Assembly (NCBI RefSeq): GCF_022808985.1
Contig: NZ_JAKZFT010000004.1
Coordinates: 186,001-250,000, forward strand
From: Geotalea sp. SG265
Lineage (GTDB): Bacteria; Desulfobacterota; Desulfuromonadia; Geobacterales; Geobacteraceae
Reading direction: 5' to 3'
Length of the DNA: 64,000 nucleotides
Position 1 is the first letter of the stretch; the number at the start of each line of letters is the position of its first letter. Positions 18,042 through 27,663 of the stretch are shown piece after piece. Position numbers and translations under genes: made by a program. The notes below the pieces were generated by a model that did no database searches, was not told where the DNA came from, and worked only from the letters and a program-made list of their open reading frames with translations.

Positions 18042-19333
18042 GCCATCTTTCCCCTGGGGAGCGTAATGGTGAAAATGGCCCCGCCTGCCGGATTGTTTTT
18101 GGCCGAAAGGGCCCCGTCATGGGCTTCCATGATTTTTCTGCTGACGGCAAGACCAAGACCGGTCCCGCTTTTTTTCGTGGTATAGAAGATGTCGAAGATT
18201 TTTTCCAGGCTCTCCAGGGGAATGCCTGGCCCGGAATCGGAGATGCCGATCAGGATATTTTCACCCTCTTCCTCCAGCTGAACAGTTATGTTCCCCTCCA
18301 CAGGGACGGCATCGACGGCATTTTTCAGCAGGTTGACCAGCACCTGCCGTATCCTTTCCTTATCGGCCTCAACGGTAATTTCTTCGTCGGTAAACAATTT
18401 GTGCAAGAACAGTTTCTTCTCCAAAAGTAAGGGTTCGTTGAAGCTGATGGCATCCCGCACCGCCCTTACAATATCGAAGGAAGCTTTTTTCAACTTCATT
18501 TCCTTCGAGCAGTCAAGGAGTTCATCCACCAGCCGGTTCATGCGCCGCCCCTCTGTTAGTATGGAATTCATCAGCTCTTTCTGCTCTGCGGAGAGAGGCA
18601 GTTCCATGGCCAGTATCTGGGAAGAGGCGGTAATGCCGAAGAGAGGGTTGCGCATCTCATGGGCAACCCGGGCGACCACTTCCCCCATGGTGGCAAGACG
18701 GTCCTTCTGGCGCATTTCCTTGCGGACCCTCTCCACCTCGGAAATGTCGATGAAGGTGATGATGTGCCCCGCAGTCGAGCCGTCCGCCTGCTTCAGATTG
18801 AATCGTTTATAGCCGATCATTCTCTGTTGAGTGCCTAGCTCGCCCACCTCTGCAGCATCGATACCTGCACGGATAAGGTCGTAGATACGCGGGCAGATCC
18901 GGTCAAGCCGCACTCCCACCAGATCGCATTCCTTTCCGGCAAAGAAATCAAGGGCATAATCATTGGCCAGTTTGATCTTCAAGAAGGGGTCCATGACGAT
19001 GATGCCGCTCTGGATGTTCTTCAAGACAGATTCTATGAATGTTTTCCGTTCATTCAGCTCCACAAAGGCTTCATTCAGATCAGTCTGGAACTTTTTGTGT
19101 TCAGCTTCCCTCTGCCTCAGGGGTCTGATAAAAATAAAGTAAAATGTGGGTGACAGGAACAACAGGAGCAGGCACCCGTCAAGCAAGTCCTCCATCAGTC
19201 CGCTGATGGGCCTGTGGGGCACATACTCCAAAAGAACCATGATCACGGTTTCCACCACAAAGATGGCTGCAGATATCTTGAAAAAAAGCCCCCACACCCT
19301 TGACGTGCCGCTTTCCGTATTCCGATCCCTCAC
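18038..19333 (-). CDS. Membrane sensor histidine kinase (PAS, HisKA, HATPase)
   Basis: About 431 residues. Two hydrophobic helices near the N-terminus (FKISAAIFVVETVIMVLL and LLLLFLSPTFYFIFI) with almost no periplasmic loop, a PAS-like domain (about 100-200), HisKA with phospho-His in RVAHEMRNPLFGI, then N, G1 (ISDSGPGIP) and G2 (GTGLGLAVS) boxes. I chose GTG 19333, after GGTGAGG and 27 bases from the rnr stop; a longer frame to 19480 lies inside rnr. Cognate partner is the overlapping sigma-54 regulator. The small periplasmic part suggests cytoplasmic or membrane sensing. Confidence 0.92.
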   Translation of the reverse strand: MRDRNTESGTSRVWGLFFKISAAIFVVETVIMVLLEYVPHRPISGLMEDLLDGCLLLLFLSPTFYFIFIRPLRQREAEHKKFQTDLNEAFVELNERKTFIESVLKNIQSGIIVMDPFLKIKLANDYALDFFAGKECDLVGVRLDRICPRIYDLIRAGIDAAEVGELGTQQRMIGYKRFNLKQADGSTAGHIITFIDISEVERVRKEMRQKDRLATMGEVVARVAHEMRNPLFGITASSQILAMELPLSAEQKELMNSILTEGRRMNRLVDELLDCSKEMKLKKASFDIVRAVRDAISFNEPLLLEKKLFLHKLFTDEEITVEADKERIRQVLVNLLKNAVDAVPVEGNITVQLEEEGENILIGISDSGPGIPLESLEKIFDIFYTTKKSGTGLGLAVSRKIMEAHDGALSAKNNPAGGAIFTITLPRGKMA

Positions 19334-19359
19334 ATGTGCCTCACCCTTACCTACCCATT

Positions 19360-21669
19360 TCACCTGCGTCTCCGGCCCCCCTTGGGACTGCTTTTGCGTC
19401 GATCCCTGGAGCCGGCGCGGCGGTCCTGTTCCCCGGAGCGGCGCTCTTCCCCCCTGGCTCCCTTGGCCGCGGTGGGCCATTTACCCCGGACCGGGATACG
19501 TGGGAACTCGCCGCCGTCGTAGGTTTCAGTCGATGGTGTCTGCCGTGCGTCATGGTCCGCCAGGACGAATTCCACCTGTTTCTTTTCCAGGCTGACGGCA
19601 GCAACCCGTATCCGCACCGGGTCGCCGATCCGGTAGGTGGTGCGGCTCCGCTCGCCTATCAGGGCGTGCTGCTTCTCCACGTATTCGTAAAAATCCTGCT
19701 TCAGCGTGGAAATATGGACCATCCCCTCGACGAAAATCTCCACCAGCTCCACGAAGAAACCGAAAGAGGCGACGCCGGTGATGATGCCGTCGAATTCCGC
19801 CCCCACCTTGTCCAGCATGTACTGCATCTTCTTCAGCTCGACGATTTCCCGCTCGGCCTCCATGGCCACCCGCTCCCGCTTGCTGGTATGCAGGGCGGTC
19901 TCCGGCAGGGTCGCGGCCAGACTGTCCCGCTCCTTTTCGCCGATCTTCCTTGCCAGCTGTTTCTTCAGGATGCGGTGCACCACCAGGTCCGGATAACGGC
20001 GGATTGGAGAAGTAAAGTGGGTATAGGTGGCGGCAGCCAGGCCGAAATGACCGACGTTCTCCGCGGAGTAGCGCGCCTGCTTCATGCAGCGCAAGAGCAC
20101 CTCGTTGATCATGCGCTCTTCCGGCTTCCCCGCCGCCTGGTCCAGGATGCGCTGGAATTCACCCGGGCTGACCTTCTCCTCCTGAAGCCGCAGTTCATAA
20201 CCGAAATTGAAGATGAACTCCTTGAAATCCTGCAGCTTGGCAAACTCCGGATTCTCGTGGATCCGGTAGAGGAAGGGGATATCCCTTTCTTCGATATGGG
20301 AGGCCACCGCCTCGTTGGCAGCGAGCATGAACTCCTCGATGATCTTGTGGGCCAGGTTACGCTCGGCCCGGACGATGGCCGTGATGCCGCCGGTGATGTC
20401 CAGCAGGATCTCCGGCTCCGGCAGGTCGAAGTCAATGCTCCCCCGTTTGCGGCGCTTTTCCATGAGGCGCAGGGCCAACTCCTCCATTGTTTTCAACTCA
20501 GGCACCAGCTCCGCGTATTCCCTGGTCAGTTCGGCATCCCCGTCGACAACGATCTTTTTCACCTTGGTGTAGGTGAGCCTGGCCACGCTTCTGATGACGC
20601 TGGGATAGAAGTCTGCCTCCACCATGGTGCCGCTCCGGTCGAAGAGCATCTCCGCCGTCATGGTCAGACGATCGACCTGGGGATTGAGGGAGCAGATGCC
20701 GTTGGAAAGTTCCTCCGGAAGCATGGGAATGCAGCGGTCAGGGAAATAGACCGACGTCCCCCGCAAATAAGCCTCCTTGTCCAGGGCTGAGCCAGGTTTC
20801 ACATAGTGGGAGACATCGGCGATGGAAACCCAGAGCCGGATCACCCCATTTGCCTCTTTTTTCACGGCCACCGCATCGTCGAAATCCTTGGCCGTCTCGC
20901 CGTCGATAGTCACCGTCAGCTGGCCGCGCAGGTCAGTCCGACCGTCCAGGTCGGATTCGGCAATGGTCTGGGGAACGGCCCGGGCAGCCTTCAGAGCTGC
21001 CGGCGGAAAAACGTGGGGGAGCTCGTGTTTCCTGATGATGGTCTGCACCTCCACTTCCGGCTCATCCGGCCAGCCCAGCACCTCGACGACCTTTCCCTCC
21101 AGAGAACGGCCGGCAGCGGCGTAGGATGTGATTTCGGCGACCACCACCTGGCCGTTGACCGCCTTGCCGGCATCCTTGGCTGGAATGACGACATCCCGCC
21201 CGATACGGATCTCATCGGGTATGACCCGGGAAAGCTTAGCACCTCTTTCCAATCGACCGACGATCCTGGTAAAGCCATGTTCCAGGGTCTTGATGATCCG
21301 CCCTTCCTGCTTACCGTCCCGCTTTTTCGAGACGATCTGCACCCTGACCCGGTCTCCGTGCATGTTCTGCCGGAGATAGCGGGCCGGTATGAAGACATCC
21401 TCACCTCCTTCGTCGGGCATGACGAAGCCGTAGCCGTCCCGGTGTACGCTCAGTTTGCCCGCCACCCCCTCGGTTTCCGCAGGGAGAATGTAAAGACGCC
21501 CTTTCAGCCGCAAAAGCGCCCCTTCGTCCACAAAGCCGTCGATGATCTCCTTGAAGCGCGGGCGTTCAGCCTTGCCGATGCCGAAAGCCTGCATCATCTC
21601 CCGGAACTCCATGGGAACCCCGGCATGATTCTTCAGCAGCCGCACAACCGCTTCTTTTTTTATCTTCAT
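19360..21669 (-). CDS. rnr: Ribonuclease R
   Basis: Processive 3'-5' exoribonuclease of the RNB family, able to degrade structured RNA. 769 residues: N-terminal winged helix (about 1-70), cold-shock OB folds (KLSVHRDGYGFVMPDEGGEDVFI), catalytic RNB domain with DGETAKDFDDAVAV and the magnesium Asp cluster, SVYFPDRCIPMLPEELSNG, the SPIRRYPDLVVH motif, an S1 domain (about 640-725), then a basic tail rich in Arg, Lys and Gly. Such a tail is usual for RNase R and helps RNA binding. GGAGAGGG precedes ATG 21669. Confidence 0.97.
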   Translation of the reverse strand: MKIKKEAVVRLLKNHAGVPMEFREMMQAFGIGKAERPRFKEIIDGFVDEGALLRLKGRLYILPAETEGVAGKLSVHRDGYGFVMPDEGGEDVFIPARYLRQNMHGDRVRVQIVSKKRDGKQEGRIIKTLEHGFTRIVGRLERGAKLSRVIPDEIRIGRDVVIPAKDAGKAVNGQVVVAEITSYAAAGRSLEGKVVEVLGWPDEPEVEVQTIIRKHELPHVFPPAALKAARAVPQTIAESDLDGRTDLRGQLTVTIDGETAKDFDDAVAVKKEANGVIRLWVSIADVSHYVKPGSALDKEAYLRGTSVYFPDRCIPMLPEELSNGICSLNPQVDRLTMTAEMLFDRSGTMVEADFYPSVIRSVARLTYTKVKKIVVDGDAELTREYAELVPELKTMEELALRLMEKRRKRGSIDFDLPEPEILLDITGGITAIVRAERNLAHKIIEEFMLAANEAVASHIEERDIPFLYRIHENPEFAKLQDFKEFIFNFGYELRLQEEKVSPGEFQRILDQAAGKPEERMINEVLLRCMKQARYSAENVGHFGLAAATYTHFTSPIRRYPDLVVHRILKKQLARKIGEKERDSLAATLPETALHTSKRERVAMEAEREIVELKKMQYMLDKVGAEFDGIITGVASFGFFVELVEIFVEGMVHISTLKQDFYEYVEKQHALIGERSRTTYRIGDPVRIRVAAVSLEKKQVEFVLADHDARQTPSTETYDGGEFPRIPVRGKWPTAAKGARGEERRSGEQDRRAGSRDRRKSSPKGGRRRR

Positions 21670-21705
21670 ACCCTCTCCACCCGCTCATTAAAAAAAGAAT
21701 TAGTA

Positions 21706-21735
21706 ACTATGCTAAAATAGCTTAGAACTTGTCAA
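21706..21735 (-). promoter_or_regulatory. Sigma-70 promoter for rnr
   Basis: TTGACA (21730-21735), 18 bases, CATAGT (21706-21711) on the minus strand, about 30 bases before the rnr start. A perfect -35 and a four-of-six -10. Confidence 0.55.
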
Positions 21736-21888
21736 ACAATTTACAACTTTGGCCATAAAACCTTTGCTTTTTTGCAGAGCATGCGTTTAGTATAAGCAGG
21801 TTTTGCCGGCTAATCCCTTGTAATAATTACTCATTTAATCACTCAAATATTTCTATAGAGCACTGAACGTTTTTTTCAAGGAGTTGCA

Positions 21889-24141
21889 ATGTTGTTCCGC
21901 AGTCTCATCGTCCTGGTCCTGATCATTCTCTTTTCCATTTCCGCCTCGGGCACCCCTCTCTTTGTCCTGCCCGACGAGGCGCTGCATCAGGCAGCAACGC
22001 ACTTTCGCGACAAGGACTACCGGGAAGCCCACGAAGAGGCCCTCAGGGCCCCTCAAAGCGGCATCCGCGAATTCATGCTCGGCATGACGGCCATGAAACT
22101 GGAGCAGTGGCAGGAGGCCACCACCCGCCTCGGCTATGCCGCCGACAATTTTCCCCTCTTGGGGGATTACGCCCTCTATAATCAGGCAGCTGCCTTTTCC
22201 AAAATGAACAAGCATCCCGAGGCCCTGGCTTCCCTGTCAAGGATGCTTAAGGTCTATCCCGAAAGCCCGATCAATCGCGCCGCCCTCTTCCTCAAGGGGA
22301 ACGAGCTTTTCGACGGCGGCAACCACCGGGAGGCACTCCGCGCCTACACCGATTTCATAGAACTCTATCCCCAGGGGGCCGACTCCCTGGCAGCACTGTA
22401 CAAGTCGGCACTCTGCCGGGAGCAGTTGGGGGACACCACCACCGCAGCATCCATTTTGCGCTCCATCCCCCTCAATTATCCCGCCTCGTCCCTCACCCCC
22501 AAGGCGACCCTAGACCTGGAGCGGCTGGCACAGCAGGGGGTGCGCATCGAACCCCTTTCCGCAGGGGAGATGCTTCGCCAGGGGACGACCCTTTTCGACT
22601 TGGGAAAATACGCCCAGGCCATCAAGACGCTGGATGCCGGGCTGCAGAAAACCACCGACCCGGAAATGGCCGTTCGGCTCCAGTTCAAGAAGGGACAGGC
22701 GCTTTTCAAGTCCAGGCACTACAAAGACGCGGAGCAGCTCTTCACCGCACTGGCCAAGACCGATGCCGCAATAAAAGGGATGAATGAGGAAATCCGCTTC
22801 TGGCTGGCAAGGACTCTGGCCAAAAACGGCAAGGAAGATGACGCCGTCACTGCCTACCTGCAGCTGTCAGATACCTGGCCGAAAGCTCCACTTGCCGATG
22901 ATGCCCTGCTGGAAGCGGCCCAGCTCAGGAAATCCCAGAAGAAGACCGACGAAGCGCTGCAGCTGCTGCAGCGGTCGCTTTATCTCTATCCCCAATCCGG
23001 CCTGAAGAAGAATCTGATCTGGGAGATTGCCTGGGAGCGTTACCAGGCCCGCGACTACAAGGCAGCCGCCGACTGGTTCGCTAAATTGGCCACTTTTGAA
23101 GGTGCCCGCGACCGGGCTCTCTACTGGCTCGGGAAATCCCAGGCCGCCACAGGGGATCGTGCAGGAGCGGATGCCTCCTTCTCCCGGCTGACGGCGGAAT
23201 TTCCACTTGGGTACTATGCCCTTGCCCATGCAAAAGAAGCCGGCACGACCGCCGGGGAAACGATCCAGCCGCCTGCCGACCTGGCCGGATCCCTGCCGGT
23301 CCCGTCCGGTTTCGAACGGGTAAAGGCACTGATCACCCTGGGTTTTTACGATGAGGCCAAAAAAGAGCTCTCCGACCGGAAGAAAGCCAGGAACCAACAG
23401 GGCATCGCCCGCCTCTACCTGGAAATGGATAACTACAACGCCGTCGTCCACCTCTTCAAAAAAGAGCGTCTGTCGAGGCTCGACAAGGATTCCGCCCTGG
23501 TATGGGGGCTTAACTACCCCCTTGCCTTCCGGGACGCCGTGGCCAAGAGTGCCGGCGACAGCCATATCCCCGAAAGCCTTGTCTATGCCATCATGCGTGC
23601 CGAAAGCACCTACTCCCCCACTGCCCTCTCTCCCGTTGGTGCCGTCGGCCTGATGCAGCTCATGCCGGCCACCGCCTCGGCCGTAGCCAGGGGCAGCGTG
23701 GATAAAAACAGCCTCACCTCCCCCACCATCAATATCCGTTTCGGCACAAAACACCTGAAAGACCTGCTCACCTACCACAACGGCGACCTGGTCAAGGTCA
23801 TAGCCGCTTACAACGCCGGCTCGGGCAATGTGGGCAAATGGGAAAAACGGCTGGGGGACATGCCTGCAGACCAGTTCATCGAGAACATCCCCTTCGGCGA
23901 AACGAGGGAATACGTGAAGAAGGTACTGGCTGGGATGGAACTCTATCAGCGGTTCTACGGCCTGGATCGGAAGCTGGCGGAGAAACCTGCGGAAAAAGCG
24001 GTGGCAGTACCGACAGAGGCGTCTGCAGCGCCGACGGGAAAGGTGGCGGCGGCACCGGTGGAACAAGCCGGGGGATCACCCGGCTCGGAAGATTTCAGGG
24101 ACAGCAGGTTGGCGGCGGGACGCGGCAGTATTGCACCGTGA
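21889..24141 (+). CDS. Soluble lytic murein transglycosylase with TPR superhelix
   Basis: Cleaves the MurNAc-GlcNAc bond of peptidoglycan in the periplasm, leaving 1,6-anhydro ends. N-terminal signal peptide (LIVLVLIILFSISASG). Residues about 35-520 are tetratricopeptide-like helical repeats (EALASLSRMLKVYPESP and others). The SLT domain (about 560-680) has catalytic Glu in RAESTYSP, then GAVGLMQLMPATA and AYNAGSGNV. The last 60 residues are low-complexity Ala/Glu/Pro. 750 residues is longer than E. coli Slt70 because of that tail and extra TPRs. AAGGAG lies six bases before the ATG. Confidence 0.93.
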   Translation: MLFRSLIVLVLIILFSISASGTPLFVLPDEALHQAATHFRDKDYREAHEEALRAPQSGIREFMLGMTAMKLEQWQEATTRLGYAADNFPLLGDYALYNQAAAFSKMNKHPEALASLSRMLKVYPESPINRAALFLKGNELFDGGNHREALRAYTDFIELYPQGADSLAALYKSALCREQLGDTTTAASILRSIPLNYPASSLTPKATLDLERLAQQGVRIEPLSAGEMLRQGTTLFDLGKYAQAIKTLDAGLQKTTDPEMAVRLQFKKGQALFKSRHYKDAEQLFTALAKTDAAIKGMNEEIRFWLARTLAKNGKEDDAVTAYLQLSDTWPKAPLADDALLEAAQLRKSQKKTDEALQLLQRSLYLYPQSGLKKNLIWEIAWERYQARDYKAAADWFAKLATFEGARDRALYWLGKSQAATGDRAGADASFSRLTAEFPLGYYALAHAKEAGTTAGETIQPPADLAGSLPVPSGFERVKALITLGFYDEAKKELSDRKKARNQQGIARLYLEMDNYNAVVHLFKKERLSRLDKDSALVWGLNYPLAFRDAVAKSAGDSHIPESLVYAIMRAESTYSPTALSPVGAVGLMQLMPATASAVARGSVDKNSLTSPTINIRFGTKHLKDLLTYHNGDLVKVIAAYNAGSGNVGKWEKRLGDMPADQFIENIPFGETREYVKKVLAGMELYQRFYGLDRKLAEKPAEKAVAVPTEASAAPTGKVAAAPVEQAGGSPGSEDFRDSRLAAGRGSIAP

Positions 24142-24234
24142 GACGGAGTCTCTCGCGGCGCCACCCCCTCCCGCTTGAACTTCCATGGCTGAACCACCTC
24201 CATGCTGGTCTAAACCTTGGCTCCCGCCTGAGGC

Positions 24235-24552
24235 CTATTTCTCCGAAAGATCGTTCAGAAGAAATTGCACTCCTTCAACCCGGTTGACAACCTCGGCGGC
24301 CCGGTAGACATCATTGATGGAATCGACCCGGCCCCTGAGCACCACTTTCCCTGAGACCGTCTGCACCTGGATATCATATTTCTGCAGCGTCGGATCCTTG
24401 GCAAGTGCTTCCTTCACCTTGGCCGTCACCACCGAATCATCAAGCTGCACCTTCCGCCTATTTCCGCCATTCTGCGTTGTTTCGCATGCCGATAAAGCAG
24501 CCACCAAACCTATGCCGATGAGAATTTTGCCGAGCAATTTCGACTTGAACAT
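24235..24552 (-). CDS. BON-domain lipoprotein
   Basis: 105 residues. Type II signal peptide with lipobox LSAC (Cys about residue 23), so a lipid-anchored periplasmic or outer-membrane protein. One BON domain (about 40-105): VTAKVKEALAKDP, VVLRGRVDS, AAEVVNRVEGV. BON domains are thought to bind phospholipid; OsmY and DolP are two-BON relatives. Convergent with the transglycosylase gene. Confidence 0.88.
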   Translation of the reverse strand: MFKSKLLGKILIGIGLVAALSACETTQNGGNRRKVQLDDSVVTAKVKEALAKDPTLQKYDIQVQTVSGKVVLRGRVDSINDVYRAAEVVNRVEGVQFLLNDLSEK

Positions 24553-24652
24553 GAAAGGCTCCTTTTATGTTTGTTGCTGGTCACATAATCATCCTCTTGA
24601 GGGGATTGAACAGCCTTCGCCACCATCGAAATAAACCTCTGATCAGCGTGCA

Positions 24653-24681
24653 ACTATAATCCCCGCTTGCCCCAATGTCAA
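24653..24681 (-). promoter_or_regulatory. Sigma-70 promoter for the BON lipoprotein gene
   Basis: Minus-strand TTGACA (24676-24681), 17 bases, TATAGT (24653-24658), giving a leader of about 95 bases. Near-consensus in both boxes. Confidence 0.7.
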
Positions 24682-24753
24682 AATAGTTTACCTGCGTCCC
24701 TACTCCCCCAGTACCAACACTTTTCTTTTCTGCAAAAAAGCGTTCATCACCGA

Positions 24754-24791
24754 TTGACAGCATACTGACAATATGGTTGAATGTGCGACAT
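24754..24791. promoter_or_regulatory. Promoter and possible MarR operator of the efflux operon
   Basis: TTGACA (24754-24759) is followed 17 bases later by TTGAAT, a weak -10 at 24777-24782. Overlapping it are CATACTGACAATATG (24761-24775, CATA/TATG arms) and ATGTGCGACAT (24781-24791, 4-bp arms). MarR proteins commonly bind inverted repeats over their own promoter, so autoregulation is a reasonable inference. Confidence 0.4.
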
Positions 24792-24793
24792 TT

Positions 24794-25222
24794 ATGAAGA
24801 ATTCCGCAATGATAGACATGGAGAAAAACGTCGGTTTCCTGCTGGCTAAGGCATACCAACGGGCCAGCGCCATCTTCAAGGAAGAATTCGAGGGATACGA
24901 GCTGACCCCGCAGCAGTTCGGGCTGCTCGGCTTCTTATGGCAGGAGGACGGGCTTTCCCAGGCAGAGCTGTCGGCACGCAGCCAGATCGACCGCACCACC
25001 ATCGGCGGTCTCATCGGCCGGCTGGAAAAGGAGGGGCTGGTGAAGAGGCTGGTCCATCCCCATGACCGCCGCGCCTATCAGGTCTGCCTGACTGAGCTGG
25101 GCAAAGCCATGGAAGATCAGCTGGCTCCCCTGGCATTGAAGACCCTGGCCCGGTTCACCGCGCCCCTGACCGACCGGGAAGTGGAAACCCTGAGACACTT
25201 GCTGAACAAACTCCGCAGCTGA
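24794..25222 (+). CDS. MarR family transcriptional regulator of the efflux operon
   Basis: About 143 residues. Winged-helix core: LTPQQFGLLGFLWQEDGLSQAEL, recognition helix near IDRTTIGGLIGRLEKEGLV, and the wing HPHDRRAYQVCLT, a clear MarR signature. Start is uncertain: in-frame ATGs at 24773, 24794, 24809 and 24818 all lack a good ribosome site; 24773 would lie inside the likely promoter, so 24794 is a compromise. It sits 12 bases before the TolC-like gene and should repress the tripartite pump in the way EmrR does. Confidence 0.88.
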   Translation: MKNSAMIDMEKNVGFLLAKAYQRASAIFKEEFEGYELTPQQFGLLGFLWQEDGLSQAELSARSQIDRTTIGGLIGRLEKEGLVKRLVHPHDRRAYQVCLTELGKAMEDQLAPLALKTLARFTAPLTDREVETLRHLLNKLRS

Positions 25223-25234
25223 TCTGGAGAAACC

Positions 25235-26503
25235 ATGAAGACTCCGATGATACTCGCCATGCTGGCGTTTGTCTGCCTGGGATCATCACCGGCCCCGGCG
25301 CTGACGCTGAAAGACTGCCTGGCCAAGGCGGCCGCAGCCAATACCCAGCTCAGAGCCGCCGCCTATGACGAACGGATCGCCGCCGAAGGGGTCAACATCG
25401 CCACCAGCGGTTACCTGCCGCGGGTGGATCTGCAGGCGGGCTATGTTGCCCAGCAGGCACCCCAGGCCGTGAGATTCGGGCAACAGTCGCTGCCGACCCA
25501 GCAGGCCGATTATGCCTTCGCCAACCTGGCCATTTATCAGACTCTCTACGATTTCGGCCGCACCAGCGCGCGCCGGGAGCAGGCGAAGCTGACCCGGGAG
25601 GCGGTGCAGCAGAATTACCGGGGAGAGGAGCAGGATGTCTTTCTCCAGGTGGTGCAGGCCTACTACGGTATCCTGGCCGGAGAGAAATACCTGACCACGG
25701 CCGAAGACGAGGTCAGACAGATGACTCACCACCGCAAGGTGGCCCAGGATATGTACGAACAGGGGGTGGTGACGCGCAACGACCTGCTCCAGGCCCAGGT
25801 TAAACTTGCCAACAGCCGTCAGAAAAGGCTCTCTGCCGCCAACAGCCTGGACAACAGCTGGCTCTACCTGAATTTCCTCACTGGGCAGGCTCCCGCTTTC
25901 CGTTCCGACCTTGAGGAACCGGCACAGCACACGGAAACGGCCGATCTGGACATGATGATGGCAATAGCCCTGCGCAAGCGCCCGGAAATAGCTGCACTGA
26001 AGAAAACCATCCAGGCCGATGAGGCGGTGGTCCGGGAAAACAAGAGCAACTACTATCCAGAAATCTTCGCCAAGCTTGGTCTTGATTACCTGGAAAACGA
26101 CAAGGTACAGGAGCAGACCATCATGTCGGCCACGGTGGGGATCAAGATCAACCTCTTCGACGGGCTCGCCACCACCGCACGTAAACGGCAGGCATTACAG
26201 ATCAAATCGCGGGAAGAAGAGCGGCTGCGCAACCTGGAGGCATCCGTCCGCCTCGAATTGCAGGCCGCCATGAATGACCTGAAGGTGGCGGAGGAGCGGA
26301 TCGCAGTTTCGGAGGTGGCGATCCGCCAGAGCGAGGAAAACCTCCGCATCAACAGCGACCGCTACCAGGAGAAGGTCGGCACGGCCACCGATGTCATCGA
26401 TGCCCAGACTCTCCTCACCCAGACGCGCAACGACTATTTCAGATCGGTGTTCGATTATCAGGTGGCGGCGGCAAGGGTCAAGCGGGCCGTTGGAGAGTTG
26501 TAG
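25235..26503 (+). CDS. TolC-family outer membrane efflux channel
   Basis: 422 residues with signal peptide (MLAFVCLGSSPAPALT). The two halves each carry the OEP helical hairpin pattern: NEQGVVTRNDLLQAQVKLA-like region (about 165-200) and YQEKVGTATDVIDAQTLLTQ (about 375-395), plus paired beta segments. It would form the trimeric duct spanning periplasm and outer membrane for the EmrA/EmrB pair downstream. Preceded by GGAGAAACC. Confidence 0.92.
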   Translation: MKTPMILAMLAFVCLGSSPAPALTLKDCLAKAAAANTQLRAAAYDERIAAEGVNIATSGYLPRVDLQAGYVAQQAPQAVRFGQQSLPTQQADYAFANLAIYQTLYDFGRTSARREQAKLTREAVQQNYRGEEQDVFLQVVQAYYGILAGEKYLTTAEDEVRQMTHHRKVAQDMYEQGVVTRNDLLQAQVKLANSRQKRLSAANSLDNSWLYLNFLTGQAPAFRSDLEEPAQHTETADLDMMMAIALRKRPEIAALKKTIQADEAVVRENKSNYYPEIFAKLGLDYLENDKVQEQTIMSATVGIKINLFDGLATTARKRQALQIKSREEERLRNLEASVRLELQAAMNDLKVAEERIAVSEVAIRQSEENLRINSDRYQEKVGTATDVIDAQTLLTQTRNDYFRSVFDYQVAAARVKRAVGEL

Positions 26504-26575
26504 CCCCCCCTGCTCACTCAGGGTTCGCTTCCCCTTGTGAAATGGGGGGATAGAAGGGAGCACAATGGAGGAGTA

Positions 26576-27649
26576 ATGGCAGCAGAAGTTATTGAGAATA
26601 CCTCGGAAGAGTCCGGTAAAGGCCCAGGCAAGCGTAGGCGCGCCGGCATCATCCTTCTGGTCATGGTAGTGCTGATGCTGTTCTTCGGCGGCCGCTGGTG
26701 GATCACCAGCAGAACCCATATAACCACGGACAACGCCTTCGTCGAGGCTCACGTCCATTCCATATCCCCCCGCATTCCGGCCACGGTGAAAAGCGTGCTG
26801 GTGGTGGACAACCAGTTTGTCAGGAAAGGGGACCTGCTGGTGGAACTGGATCCCAGGGATTACGAGATGAAGGTCGCCACGGCCAACGCATCCATGGACA
26901 TGGCCCGGAACGAGACCTCTGGAGAGCACGCCAAGGTCGCCACAGCGAAGACGGCGGTAAATCTGGCAAGAGTGCGGCTGGACCAGGCCCAGATCGACCT
27001 CGATCGAGGTAAGGCGCTCTTTAACCGGGAGGTCGTCCCCAAGGACCAGCTGGACAAACTGCAAACGGCCTACCGTGTTGCGGTCATGGACAAGCGCCAG
27101 GCTGAGGAGGCCCTGAGGCAAGCGGAAGCTGAAGTGGGGCTCGGCACCGGCGGCAGGGATGCCAAGGTGGCCCAGAAGAAGGCCCAGCTTGACGAGGCCC
27201 GGCTCAATCTCTCCTATACCAGGATCGCCGCCCCCGCCGACGGATATGTCACCCGCAAATCAGTGGAACCCGGGAATTACGTGCAGACCGGCCAGCCGCT
27301 CATGGCCCTGGTGGCCTTGCAAGATGGCTGGGTGACGGCCAATTACAAGGAAAGCCAGCTGACTAACGTCCGGCCCGGCCAGAAAGTCACCTTCACCGTC
27401 GATGCCTATCCCGGCCAGGCCTTCCGCGGCGCGGTGGAAAGCATCATGGCCGGCACCGGGGCCGCCTTCTCGCTCCTCCCCCCGGAAAACGCCACCGGCA
27501 ATTACGTCAAAGTTGTGCAGCGTATCCCGGTCCGGATCGACATCGACCGGAAGAGCGACCCCCAACACGTCCTGCGGGTCGGCATGAGCGTCGTCCCCAC
27601 GATCATCATTGACAAGCCTCTGGGGGAGATTCTGCGGGAAATTTTCTAG
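26576..27649 (+). CDS. HlyD/EmrA-type membrane fusion protein
   Basis: About 357 residues. One N-terminal membrane helix (AGIILLVMVVLMLFFGG), then TDNAFVEAHVHSISPRIPATVKSVLVVDNQFVRKGDLLVELD (split lipoyl half), a helical hairpin (about 95-200), the second lipoyl half with RIAAPADGYVTRKSVEPGNYV and a beta-barrel. This domain order fits EmrA, which bridges an MFS pump to TolC. The start at 26576 follows GGAGGAGTA; an upstream GTG at 26537 is unlikely. Confidence 0.93.
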   Translation: MAAEVIENTSEESGKGPGKRRRAGIILLVMVVLMLFFGGRWWITSRTHITTDNAFVEAHVHSISPRIPATVKSVLVVDNQFVRKGDLLVELDPRDYEMKVATANASMDMARNETSGEHAKVATAKTAVNLARVRLDQAQIDLDRGKALFNREVVPKDQLDKLQTAYRVAVMDKRQAEEALRQAEAEVGLGTGGRDAKVAQKKAQLDEARLNLSYTRIAAPADGYVTRKSVEPGNYVQTGQPLMALVALQDGWVTANYKESQLTNVRPGQKVTFTVDAYPGQAFRGAVESIMAGTGAAFSLLPPENATGNYVKVVQRIPVRIDIDRKSDPQHVLRVGMSVVPTIIIDKPLGEILREIF

Positions 27650-27663
27650 CATAAACCACTGCC

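Noticed and set aside
19334-19480. N-terminal extension of the sensor kinase gene
   Set aside because: The extension overlaps the rnr tail and is basic low-complexity sequence; GTG 19333 has a ribosome site.
19300-20790. 496-residue plus-strand reading frame
   Set aside because: Opposite rnr, with no domain and no ribosome site.
22867-24066. 399-residue minus-strand reading frame
   Set aside because: Opposite the lytic transglycosylase; shadow frame.
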